Origin: an uncultured Clostridia bacterium
Lineage (GTDB): Bacteria; Bacillota; Clostridia; Christensenellales; UBA1242
Length of the DNA: 12,894 nt
NCBI GenBank assembly: GCA_948434855.1
Contig: CAOJFR010000032.1
Coordinates: 1 to 12,894, forward strand
Direction: 5' to 3'
The translations under genes were made by a program, and so were the position numbers. The notes under the pieces were generated by a model. It ran no database searches. It had not been told where the DNA came from and saw only the letters and a program-made list of their open reading frames with translations. Shown piece after piece: positions 5,862 through 12,894 of the stretch (the first letter of the stretch is position 1; every line of letters starts with the position of its first letter).

Positions 5862-7313
5862 TTAAATTTCAATATCCTCAAGAGAGTCAAGCACTGCAGA
5901 AAGTTGCTCTTTAGATAGCTCCCTAGTCAAATAATCAGGCTTTTTGCTGGTTTCAGAAGGCTTAGAACCCTGATAATTTTTAAGATAATTTTTAATTTCG
6001 TCATCTTTTTCAATGTGTTTTTCGTGCAAATCAGAAAGCACACGGCTAAGATAGGTCGTTTGGTTAGACCTGTCTTTAATCAGTTTTGCCACAAGCAAAA
6101 TTTGCTCATGAACAAAGCCCCAGTTAAAAACCCAGTTTTTATAAAGGTCACGGTCGTTGCTAGATATGGTTCTAAGAAGCCCCAAAGTTTCAAGCACCTC
6201 ACGAATCTGCTCATCATTTTTAATAATAGACTCAATATATTGCTTAATAGATTCCAGCGAAACAAGTCCAAGCTTAAAAAATTTCTGAATAACAACATTC
6301 ATGCCTTCAAGTGTTCTAAGGCTTTGCTTAAAGCAATAACCAGCCACAAAAAGCAGGGCATCTTTTTCATATCCTTTGTTCATCCAGTCAAGGATATATG
6401 TGTTAACCACACTTTCATAATTCCCGTAATAAACTCCAATAACCTTAGAAACTTCTTTTGCAATTTCAAACATCTCATCTTGTTTTTCACTAAACAAAGC
6501 AATGTCTTCCATGCTAAAGAGTTTTTGTTCATAATATTTTGTCAAAACAGTATCAAGTTTTGCAAAACCTCCACGCTTGTTTTGAAGCTTGGCAATTTGC
6601 ATAATCACACCATGAGTAAATCCAAATTTCTGAGTCCACTTAACATAAAGGTTTCTCTCGTCAAGGTCAGCATTTCTTTTAAGTCCAAGTGCATTTAACA
6701 CCTGCTTAATTTCAGCTCCAGCTTTTTCTTGTTCAACAATCGCAGCCTCAACGGCTTCATAGGTCATATATCCATCTGCCTTAAAGTTTCTAATGGTTTG
6801 CAAAATATAAGGATAGCCAATAGTGTTAGACTTATATTTAACACAGTGGCTAGCAATCAAAATAATGGCTTCTGGTTCAAAGTGTTCGGTTTCAACAAAG
6901 GTATAATAGTGGTTAAGTTCCACAGGGGTCACATCTCTGCCAGAAATAATAGACGCAATGGTTTTGTTAAATTCAGTCCATTTTTCAGGCTTTCTAAGCT
7001 TGGCAGAACCAGAATAAATGCGAATAGGCAAAAACCTAATTTCCAGTGGATCACGAGACACAATTTGAATAAGTCCCATTTCTTCCCAATACTCAAAAGA
7101 CTTAATTGCATCTTCCTCAGAAATGCAAAGGACTCTGCAAAGACTGCCAAGGTCGTTGTCTGCAGCATTAGGATTAGAGCACAAATTCAGGCCATAAAGA
7201 TAAACCTTAACGTCGTCGCCAGTAGACTGTGGCAAAAATTCGTTAAAGAAAGTGTTTTCAATAACAGTATAGCCGTCCATAGCCAGACCGCTAGAGTAAA
7301 GACAAAGTGCCAT
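5862..7313 (-). CDS. DnaD/DnaB-family replication initiation protein with duplicated DnaD modules
   Basis: Proteins of this family bridge DnaA or PriA and the helicase loader at primosome assembly. Residues ~15-95 look like the N-terminal winged helix (EEDAIKSFEYWEEMGLIQIV). After it come DnaD-type helical modules in an A-B-A-B order: A1 ~130-193 (YPYILQTIRNFKADGYMTYE), B1 ~201-273, A2 ~300-362, B2 ~369-443. B1 and B2 align clearly, with EIKQVLNALGL...ERNLYVKW against QIREVLETLGL...DRDLYKNW at a shift of 168 residues. The C-terminal tail ends with an acidic LSAVLDSLEDIEI. At 483 aa it is about twice the usual DnaD length and near that of Bacillus DnaB (the DnaD relative). AAGGAG precedes the ATG, and dnaC follows after 11 nt. 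Family assignment is confident; equivalence to DnaD or DnaB is open. Confidence 0.88.
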   Translation of the reverse strand: MALCLYSSGLAMDGYTVIENTFFNEFLPQSTGDDVKVYLYGLNLCSNPNAADNDLGSLCRVLCISEEDAIKSFEYWEEMGLIQIVSRDPLEIRFLPIRIYSGSAKLRKPEKWTEFNKTIASIISGRDVTPVELNHYYTFVETEHFEPEAIILIASHCVKYKSNTIGYPYILQTIRNFKADGYMTYEAVEAAIVEQEKAGAEIKQVLNALGLKRNADLDERNLYVKWTQKFGFTHGVIMQIAKLQNKRGGFAKLDTVLTKYYEQKLFSMEDIALFSEKQDEMFEIAKEVSKVIGVYYGNYESVVNTYILDWMNKGYEKDALLFVAGYCFKQSLRTLEGMNVVIQKFFKLGLVSLESIKQYIESIIKNDEQIREVLETLGLLRTISSNDRDLYKNWVFNWGFVHEQILLVAKLIKDRSNQTTYLSRVLSDLHEKHIEKDDEIKNYLKNYQGSKPSETSKKPDYLTRELSKEQLSAVLDSLEDIEI

Positions 7314-7342
7314 TGATATCTCCTTAGTGGGGTTAAAATTGT

Positions 7343-7371
7343 TTGCAAAATTAACCTTGCTAGTTTATAAT
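7343..7371 (+). promoter_or_regulatory. Promoter of the sbcD-sbcC operon
   Basis: TTGCAA (7343-7348), a 17-nt spacer and a consensus TATAAT (7366-7371). The predicted start is near 7378, giving a leader of about 57 nt to the GTG start. The -35 sits in an 8-bp palindrome TTTGCAAA, flanked by GGTTAA (7331) and TTAACC (7351), which might be an operator; no LexA-type box is seen. Confidence 0.75.
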
Positions 7372-7395
7372 AACACTAATAAAACAAAATTTCAA
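7367..7395 (-). promoter_or_regulatory. Promoter of the dnaD-dnaC operon
   Basis: On the minus strand, TTGAAA (7395-7390), a 17-nt spacer and TATTAT (7372-7367). The predicted start is near 7360. The -10 shares five base pairs with the plus-strand -10 of sbcD, so polymerase cannot occupy both at once. Confidence 0.65.
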
Positions 7396-7434
7396 GGTAA
7401 GTTTGATTAAATTATAAGTTAAGGAGATAGTTTT

Positions 7435-8607
7435 GTGAAATTTTTACATACTGCAGACTGGCATCTTGGCGTAAAGACCAATGGAAGAGATAGGCTGGCA
7501 GAGCAAAAAAAGGCTCTTGAAGAAATAATATCAATTTCAAATTACGAGGGAATAGATTGCGTAATTATTGCTGGAGATATTTTCAACACAGCAAGTCCGT
7601 CAGCTGATGCAGAAGAGCTGTTTTTTGATACAATAGAAAAGCTTTCAGATGGTGGCGACAGGTTTGTGTTGGTGCTTGCTGGCAATCATGATGACCCAAC
7701 AAGAATAGAGGCAGGGCTTCCTCTTGCAAGCAAACATAACATTGCGTTAGTTGGCGACTTAAAGGCACTAAATGAAAAGTCGTTTGTCAAGGGCGGACTT
7801 GTAGAAGTTGTTGAAACAGGAAAGGGCTATGTAAAACTTCAAAAGGGTCTAGAAACTGCAGTCATTGCCTATTTGCCATATCCAAGCGAATCAAGAATTT
7901 CAGAAAAGTGTGATGACGGCTTAAGTTATAATGAAAAGATAAAGGTATGGGCAGAAATGGGTGCTGGAGCATTCAGCTCAGATTCAGTAAACATTTTTGT
8001 TTCACATCTATTTTTAGTGGGTTCAAAAACCAGAAGTGGCGAAGTTAAGGTTGGTGATAGTTTGGCAGTTCCAGCAAGTGTGCTTCCAAAGGCAAACTAT
8101 GTTGCACTTGGGCATCTTCACACACCTCAAAGCCCTGCAAAAAATGTGTATTATAGTGGGGCAATAACATCATTAACAGTTGGTCAAAGTGGTTTTGGCG
8201 TAAATGTGTTTGTGTCAGAAAACGGAAAGATAGAAAATGTAAAAACAATAAAATTGCAAAACATTGCAAAATATGAAAGTGTCACAGTAAGTTCACTTAG
8301 TGAAGCGGAAGAAAGGCTTTTAGATTATGATGATTCAGACATCATAGAGCTCATCGTGCGTCAAAGTGAGCCACTTTCTTCATCTGCGTTAAAAGCATTA
8401 AAGAAAAAGTTTGCCTGCATTTCGTCTGTTGCATTAAAAAGAGAAACAGATGAGCAAGACGATCAAGAATTTTCAAGAGGCAGAAAACTTTTAAGTGACA
8501 CAGAATTGTTTAAAAATTTCTATAAATCAGTTCGTGGTTATGATGCCAGTGAAGAGCTAATTTCTATGTTCAATTCAGTTAAAGGAGAGGAAGATGAAAC
8601 CGATTAA
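7435..8607 (+). CDS. sbcD: SbcD: Mre11-type nuclease subunit of SbcCD
   Basis: SbcD is the manganese-dependent nuclease of the SbcCD complex, which cleaves hairpins and processes blocked or broken DNA ends in the cytoplasm. The metallophosphoesterase motifs are all present: DWH (Asp8, His10), GD (Asp48), GNHD (84-86 NHD), SH (His191) and GHLH (His227, His229). The remaining C-terminal part fits the capping and SbcC-binding region. The length of 390 aa is typical. The start is GTG at 7435, chosen because AAGGAG at 7421-7426 is 8 nt upstream and MKFLHTADWHLG is the standard N-terminus. The gene overlaps sbcC by 14 nt, so the subunits are translationally coupled. Confidence 0.96.
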   Translation: MKFLHTADWHLGVKTNGRDRLAEQKKALEEIISISNYEGIDCVIIAGDIFNTASPSADAEELFFDTIEKLSDGGDRFVLVLAGNHDDPTRIEAGLPLASKHNIALVGDLKALNEKSFVKGGLVEVVETGKGYVKLQKGLETAVIAYLPYPSESRISEKCDDGLSYNEKIKVWAEMGAGAFSSDSVNIFVSHLFLVGSKTRSGEVKVGDSLAVPASVLPKANYVALGHLHTPQSPAKNVYYSGAITSLTVGQSGFGVNVFVSENGKIENVKTIKLQNIAKYESVTVSSLSEAEERLLDYDDSDIIELIVRQSEPLSSSALKALKKKFACISSVALKRETDEQDDQEFSRGRKLLSDTELFKNFYKSVRGYDASEELISMFNSVKGEEDETD

Positions 8608-11600
8608 ACTTGAAATAGAGGGGCTAAATAGTTTTGAAACAAAGCAAGAACTAGATTTCACAAAGCTAGGCAGTGGAGTTTTTGGAATTTTTGGAAAAAC
8701 TGGCAGCGGAAAGTCAACAATATTAGATGCAATCACACTTGCGCTATATGGCGAAGTCGGCAGATCAAAGCAAAACATAGATTTTATTAACACAAAATGC
8801 AAAAAGGCAAATGTGTCATTAATTTTTGAAATTTATGTTTCAGGCAAATCAAAAACTTATAAGGTCTGCAGAACTTTCAGTGTGCGCAAAAATGGCAAAG
8901 ATGTTGAGTCAACTGCAATGCTATATGAAGTTAATGGCGAGTCAGAAACCTTGGTGCAAGAGGGTGTTTATAAAGTTAATGAACAAATTTTTAGGATTGT
9001 AGGTCTTGGAGAAAATGAGTTTTCAAAGTGCATAGCACTTCCTCAGGGCGAATTTTCAGCCTTTTTAAAAGCAAAGCAAAGTGAAAGAACAGAGATTATG
9101 AGCAACATTTTTGACCTTTCAAAATATGGTGAAAAACTCTGTGAAAGAGTCAAGCAAAAAGTCAGTGATTTAGACAAACAGGTCACTGCACTTTCAGCAA
9201 GCCTAGAGCTTGTAGAATATGCTAATGACGAAGTTCTTTCTGAGGCAAAGTCAAACTTTATGTCATCAACCACTTCATATGAATCTGTCAAAAAAGAGTT
9301 AAATAGCAAAAATGAAAAGTATGCAAATCTTTCCTTATCGCTTGAAAAGCGAAACAAGCTTAAAACATTAGAAGAAAAGCTTAGCAAGTTAAATAAAGAA
9401 AAGGCAAGCATTGAAAAATTAGAGCAAGAAATTGAAAAAAATCAAAGTGCAAATGGAGTTAGGTCAGACTATGAAAAACTTCAAAAATGCAAAACAGATG
9501 AAAGAGAGCTCTCAGATAAAATTGCAGAATTAAATGAAGCAAAACTAAAGGCTCAGTCAGACCACGTTATGCTCACAAACGAGCTTAATGAGTTTAAAGA
9601 AATTCATAGTGCAAAAATAGTTGAACTAAACTCAAAGCTTGGCAGAGTAAAAGATTTAACAGAATATGAAGAAGATGAAAAAAGACTTCAAAATGAAGAG
9701 AAAGATATAAATAAAGATATAGTTATCTTAAAGCAAAAAATCGCAGAAAAGAGTGAAGAAATCGCATTTTTAAACTCAAATACCGATAAAATTGATGAAG
9801 AAATTGCGAAAATTGATGAATTTATTGAAGAAAATAAAACTGACGTAAACCTTAGCTATGCACTAGAGCAAACCAAAGGCATAGAGAGTGAGCTTATTTT
9901 AATTGATGATTTTTATGCTAAGCTAGAAAAATTAATAGACCAAACCAATGAAGATTTAAGTGCGGTTCAAGAAGAGTATAGCAGTGCCATTTCAGAAGAA
10001 AAAAACATAACAGAAACAAGAGAAAAAATTCAAAAAACCATACAGGTTGCGTTTGAAGAATATGACACAACAGACTTCAAAAAACTCAGAAGTTGTGATA
10101 GTCAACTAGAGGAAATGAACGAGGTTCGTGTTCTCACTGAAAAAATAGATGAGCTCATAGAAAAGCTTTCAAATGACACAGAAGAAAGACTAAGTGAGTT
10201 AAATGAAATTGAAGAAGAAATAACAATTTCTCAAAACAACTTAACAGAAATAGAGTCTCAAATCACAAGCAAAAACATTGAAATAAACAAAGATAGAGAA
10301 GTGCGAGAAGAGATGCTTGGCGACAACTTCTTTGCCCTAGTTTCAAATCACTTAAACATTGGTGATGACTGTCCAGTTTGCAGAGGCAAAGTAATTCAAA
10401 AAGCATATAGTGAGGTGGTTGATATAAAGCCAATCACATCCAACATAAATTCCGGCGTTGAAGAACTTAGGGGCATCAGGTTTACAAGGGATAAAATTTT
10501 TGCAAACCTTATCACCTGCGAAGCAAAGAGAGATTTCCATAGAAATCAAATTGAAAATAATAGTGCCGAAATAGAAAGACTTAGCGTTGAAAAAGAAAAG
10601 CTCTATCAAAGGTTTGTTGATAGCAATGACAAGTCAGAAGAAAATTTCAGAGAGCTTTATAGTTTAATAACAAACACAGCCAGCAGCCTAGAAGAACTCA
10701 TCAATGTTCAAAATGATTTAAGAGAAGCAGAGCTCAGAATTATTATAAACAAAACTCAAAGCGGAACAAAAATAACAATCTACAGAAACTATTTAGAGAG
10801 CTTAATTGATGTAGTTTATGACCTTCAAAAAAAGAGAGCAGAGCGAGAATTTGCAATATATAACATGAATGAAAAGTTCCAAAACTTAAGTGAATATAAA
10901 AAACAAATTGCCGATGGCAAAAGCATAGAGCTTGTTATAGATTCCAAAAAAGAAGAAAAATATAAGCTTCGTGAAAATCAATATAAAATTGCAAGTGAAA
11001 AGTCAGTTGTTGAAAAAGAGTTAGCCACACTAACAAACGAGCTCAGTGTTCAAAATGAAAAACTTGCAGGTGTACAAAAGCAAATAAATCAAATCAGGTC
11101 AAAAATTGTTGCGAATGGCATTCCAGAGGGCGTTGGTGTTTCAGAGGAAGAAAACCTAGTTAAAGAAGCAATAGCAAAGCTAAACTTTGACCTAGAAGAA
11201 AAAGAGCAAAGGTTCACCACCAGCAAAGACCTTCTTGCAAGGACTGAAAAAGAGTATGATGTCAAATATTCAATTTTGGTTCAAAAGCGTGGTGAAATAA
11301 ACCAGCTTGAAACCGCAGTCAATAGTGCAATAAAAGACGGAGAATTTTCAGATCATTCAGAACTAGAGTCGCACTTTATTTCAGCGCAAGAACTAAAGTC
11401 AAAACAAAAAACTGTCCTAGATTTCAATTCAGAATACAGATACATAGAGGTTCAAATTGAAGAGCTTTCTAACGAGACAATAGACAGTGTGTCAGAAGCA
11501 GAGCTTGAAAAGTTAAAAGCAGAGATAGAAGCATTAAATCTCAAAATACAAAAACTTTCAGAGTCTGTTGGCAAGTTCAGTTCAGAATATGAGAGAATAG

Positions 11601-12160
11601 AAAAAGACAATAAAAAGCGTAAAGAAATTCTCAGCACAGCCGATAGCGCACGCAAAAACTACGACCTTGCAAAAGAATTGTCACTTGTGTTAAAGGGCAA
11701 AGCGCTTGCAGAATATGTTGCAGAAGAATATTTAGAAGAAATCACCATAACAGCAAATCAAAAACTAAACTTGTTAATGGACGGAAGATATAACTTAAGA
11801 TTCATAGACAAAGAGTTTTATGTAGAAGACAACTTCAGTGATGGCTTAATCCGTCCTGCGGGCACGCTTTCTGGCGGAGAAACATTCTTGGTGAGTCTAA
11901 GCTTAGCGTTTGCAATTTCCGATGCAATTTCGTTGTTGTCTTCAAGAAACATGGAGTTTTTCTTCCTAGACGAAGGCTTTGGAACCCTAGATGCCGAGCT
12001 TTGTGAAGCCGTGGTTTCAGCGCTCTATAAGTTAGAGAGTCAAAACTTAAAAATAGGCTTAATATCTCACGTTGCCGAGCTTGAAGAGTCCGTAAAAAAT
12101 AAGGTTTATGTAACCAAAACAGAAAAGGGCTCAAAAATAAAATTAGCTCACAGCTTATAA
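8594..12160 (+). CDS. sbcC: SbcC: Rad50-type SMC ATPase subunit of SbcCD
   Basis: SbcC is the long coiled-coil ATPase that opens and positions the SbcD nuclease on DNA ends. An N-terminal half-ATPase carries Walker A GKTGSGKST (34-42) and the Q-loop LPQGEFSAFL. Two long antiparallel coiled coils flank a zinc hook CPVC (Cys593, Cys596), almost exactly mid-protein, which dimerises two molecules. The C-terminal half has the ABC signature LSGGE (1092-1096), Walker B FFFLDE (1122-1127) with D-loop GFGTLD, and the switch His1159 (ISH). Nothing essential is missing. At 1188 aa it is somewhat longer than many homologues (about 1000-1050), with the extra length in the coils. ATG at 8594 follows AAAGGAGAGG inside the end of sbcD, and a terminator lies 22 bp after the stop. 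Confidence 0.96.
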   Translation: MKPIKLEIEGLNSFETKQELDFTKLGSGVFGIFGKTGSGKSTILDAITLALYGEVGRSKQNIDFINTKCKKANVSLIFEIYVSGKSKTYKVCRTFSVRKNGKDVESTAMLYEVNGESETLVQEGVYKVNEQIFRIVGLGENEFSKCIALPQGEFSAFLKAKQSERTEIMSNIFDLSKYGEKLCERVKQKVSDLDKQVTALSASLELVEYANDEVLSEAKSNFMSSTTSYESVKKELNSKNEKYANLSLSLEKRNKLKTLEEKLSKLNKEKASIEKLEQEIEKNQSANGVRSDYEKLQKCKTDERELSDKIAELNEAKLKAQSDHVMLTNELNEFKEIHSAKIVELNSKLGRVKDLTEYEEDEKRLQNEEKDINKDIVILKQKIAEKSEEIAFLNSNTDKIDEEIAKIDEFIEENKTDVNLSYALEQTKGIESELILIDDFYAKLEKLIDQTNEDLSAVQEEYSSAISEEKNITETREKIQKTIQVAFEEYDTTDFKKLRSCDSQLEEMNEVRVLTEKIDELIEKLSNDTEERLSELNEIEEEITISQNNLTEIESQITSKNIEINKDREVREEMLGDNFFALVSNHLNIGDDCPVCRGKVIQKAYSEVVDIKPITSNINSGVEELRGIRFTRDKIFANLITCEAKRDFHRNQIENNSAEIERLSVEKEKLYQRFVDSNDKSEENFRELYSLITNTASSLEELINVQNDLREAELRIIINKTQSGTKITIYRNYLESLIDVVYDLQKKRAEREFAIYNMNEKFQNLSEYKKQIADGKSIELVIDSKKEEKYKLRENQYKIASEKSVVEKELATLTNELSVQNEKLAGVQKQINQIRSKIVANGIPEGVGVSEEENLVKEAIAKLNFDLEEKEQRFTTSKDLLARTEKEYDVKYSILVQKRGEINQLETAVNSAIKDGEFSDHSELESHFISAQELKSKQKTVLDFNSEYRYIEVQIEELSNETIDSVSEAELEKLKAEIEALNLKIQKLSESVGKFSSEYERIEKDNKKRKEILSTADSARKNYDLAKELSLVLKGKALAEYVAEEYLEEITITANQKLNLLMDGRYNLRFIDKEFYVEDNFSDGLIRPAGTLSGGETFLVSLSLAFAISDAISLLSSRNMEFFFLDEGFGTLDAELCEAVVSALYKLESQNLKIGLISHVAELEESVKNKVYVTKTEKGSKIKLAHSL

Positions 12161-12181
12161 TAATTTCGCAAAAATTAACAT

Positions 12182-12208
12182 AACCACCCTCAAAATGGGT
12201 GGTTTTTT
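12182..12208 (+). terminator. Intrinsic terminator of sbcDC
   Basis: AACCACCC (12182-12189) pairs with GGGTGGTT (12197-12204) around a 7-nt loop and runs into a T tract to 12208. It isolates the surface-protein promoter downstream from sbcC transcription. Confidence 0.85.
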
Positions 12209-12255
12209 ATAAAAAAAATCAGGCGAAAATGCAGGATATGCATCTAAATTAAGCA

Positions 12256-12282
12256 AATAATTATAATAAAATTATAATTATT
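12256..12282. repeat. AT-only 12-bp perfect inverted repeat
   Basis: AATAATTATAAT (12256-12267) and ATTATAATTATT (12271-12282) are exact complements with a 3-nt AAA loop. It is followed by A tracts (12283-12299) reaching to just upstream of the surface-protein -35, a suitable place for an UP element. As a hairpin of only A-T pairs it is weak in RNA, so a DNA-level role or chance is more likely than termination. Confidence 0.45.
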
Positions 12283-12314
12283 AAAAAAAAATTAAAAAAG
12301 CACTTGAAAAGTGC
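12283..12314 (-). terminator. Possible minus-strand terminator upstream of the surface-protein gene
   Basis: GCACTT-GAA-AAGTGC (12300-12314) is a 6-bp hairpin. Read on the minus strand it is followed by six T, AA and nine more T, the layout of an intrinsic terminator. No minus-strand gene is seen to its right within the window, so it would stop antisense transcripts. The hairpin contains the plus-strand -35 TTGAAA. Confidence 0.4.
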
Positions 12315-12335
12315 GTCGGGGGGGGGGGGTATAAT
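12304..12335 (+). promoter_or_regulatory. Promoter with homopolymeric G spacer, probably phase-variable
   Basis: TTGAAA (12304-12309) and a consensus TATAAT (12330-12335) are separated by 20 nt: eight mixed bases and then twelve G. A/T-rich DNA lies upstream of the -35. The optimal spacing of 17 would need nine G and 18 would need ten, so the length seen here predicts weak activity. Poly-G or poly-C spacers of this kind control porA and opc in Neisseria by slipped-strand mispairing. The predicted start is near 12342, about 70 nt before the ATG of the surface protein. Confidence 0.65.
12318..12329 (+). repeat. Poly-G tract of 12
   Basis: Twelve consecutive G in otherwise very AT-rich intergenic DNA, lying directly against the -10 hexamer. 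Such tracts change length by replication slippage; a sequencing or assembly error in the exact count is also possible. Confidence 0.9.
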
Positions 12336-12411
12336 CTTACTATAACGGAAATCTCTTGGGGATAAAATTATAAAATCAAGAAATAATTAAAAATACAAAT
12401 GGAGGAGCTTT

Positions 12412-12894
12412 ATGGAAAATACAAGAAACAGAAATGGAAAATCAAAAAAAATAGCAATAGGAGTGGCAACCATTGTTGCGGCTGCAGCAATCGCAGTTCC
12501 AACAGCATTGGTGCTTACTGGCGGAAATGATGATGCCGGTGCTAACCAAGGCAATAAATATAACATTGTTGTAAGTTGTGAAATTGACGGAGTGGCAGAT
12601 TATAGCCTAAGCATAAGCGAAGGCACAAAAATCAGCGAGCTAAAGTCAATTCTTAAGGGAGTAGACGGCTACAAAATAGAAGGCATATATAAAGACGATG
12701 CCATGATTCATCCATACTTAGATAACGAAACCATAAGCGCTTCCACCAAAATATATATCAAGTTTGTCGCAGTAATATACACAGTAAATGTATATGCAGA
12801 AGACGGCACAACTTTATTAGAAACACAGGAAGTAAATCACAAAGACAGCATAACCCTAACCGCCCCAACCAAGGCAGAAGACAACTTTGCGACC
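12412..12894 (+). CDS. N-terminus of a second InlB-repeat-type surface protein (3' truncated by window)
   Basis: ATG at 12412 follows GGAGGAG at 12401-12407 and the frame stays open for 161 codons to the window edge. Residues 1-12 are polar and basic (NRNGKSKK). Residues 13-36 are a hydrophobic segment (IAIGVATIVAAAAIAVPTAL) that is either a signal peptide or an uncleaved anchor; there is no lipobox cysteine. The exported part begins with Asn/Gly/Asp-rich linker and two beta-type repeats: about 49-119, with SEGTKISELKSIL and TKIYIKF, and one from about 122 (YTVNVYAEDGTTLLETQEV, then LTAPTKAED) that matches InlB B-repeat style. It is probably a relative of the truncated protein at the left edge, so a DUF6273-type end may lie beyond the window. 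Its expression probably depends on the G-tract promoter. Confidence 0.85.
   Translation, partial: MENTRNRNGKSKKIAIGVATIVAAAAIAVPTALVLTGGNDDAGANQGNKYNIVVSCEIDGVADYSLSISEGTKISELKSILKGVDGYKIEGIYKDDAMIHPYLDNETISASTKIYIKFVAVIYTVNVYAEDGTTLLETQEVNHKDSITLTAPTKAEDNFAT

Noticed and set aside
6015..6698. 227-aa open frame on the plus strand inside the dnaD-like gene
   Set aside because: It is antisense to a confident gene, has no ribosome site, and its composition follows the complement of that gene.
7314..7434. LexA/SOS box controlling sbcDC
   Set aside because: No CGAAC-type Gram-positive LexA motif is present; only a loose GGTTAA/TTAACC dyad is seen.
9043..9411. 122-aa minus-strand open frame inside sbcC
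   Set aside because: It is a shadow of the repetitive coiled-coil codons; it has no start signal and no recognisable protein.
12318..12329. G run as purely a sequencing artefact
   Set aside because: The exact count may be wrong, but its placement between two good promoter hexamers makes a real tract more likely; read-level checking would settle it.

Overview
This is a low-GC window of a Bacillota-like chromosome, probably from an uncultured gut Clostridia-type lineage. Three things suggest this. It has a DnaD-like plus DnaC/DnaI-like helicase-loading pair, which is a Bacillota trait. Ribosome binding sites are strong and GGAGG-like. Large secreted proteins carry InlB-type repeats and a DUF6273-like domain. 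TGG is used for Trp and all genes close with TAA or TAG, so nothing suggests a non-standard code. The lineage is inference; no rRNA or marker phylogeny is available.

Layout. (1) 2-1903, +: the 3' part of a large repeat-containing surface protein ending in a DUF6273-like domain. Its last ~120 bp differ in codon choice and look like a C-type-lectin-fold variable end. (2) 1904-2124: REP-like intergenic repeats inside an 11-bp inverted repeat, then a bidirectional terminator. (3) 4666-2125, -: a three-gene operon of unknown function (a 631-aa protein with a hydrophobic block and coiled coils, then two small acidic proteins), with its own promoter and a 16-bp dyad upstream. (4) 7313-4891, -: a DnaD-like protein with an internal duplication and a DnaC/DnaI-like AAA+ loader, ending in a terminator that overlaps the last codons. 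(5) 7314-7434: a compact divergent promoter in which the two -10 hexamers overlap. (6) 7435-12160, +: sbcD-sbcC, the Mre11/Rad50-type nuclease complex, followed by a terminator. (7) 12161-12894: an AT-rich palindrome, a hairpin, and a promoter whose -35/-10 spacer contains a run of 12 G. It drives the start of a second large surface protein, which runs off the window.

How they work together. The middle block is housekeeping DNA metabolism: helicase loading on one side and double-strand-break/hairpin processing on the other, sharing one symmetric promoter. The two edges carry surface proteins with features of variable expression or sequence. On the right, a homopolymeric G tract lies exactly where length changes would alter promoter strength. 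On the left, there are near-identical 306-bp repeats and a compositionally distinct C-terminal end. The best candidate for an undescribed system is this surface-variation apparatus, with the unknown three-gene operon second. No reverse transcriptase, template repeat, transposase, CRISPR array, tRNA or rRNA was found in the window.
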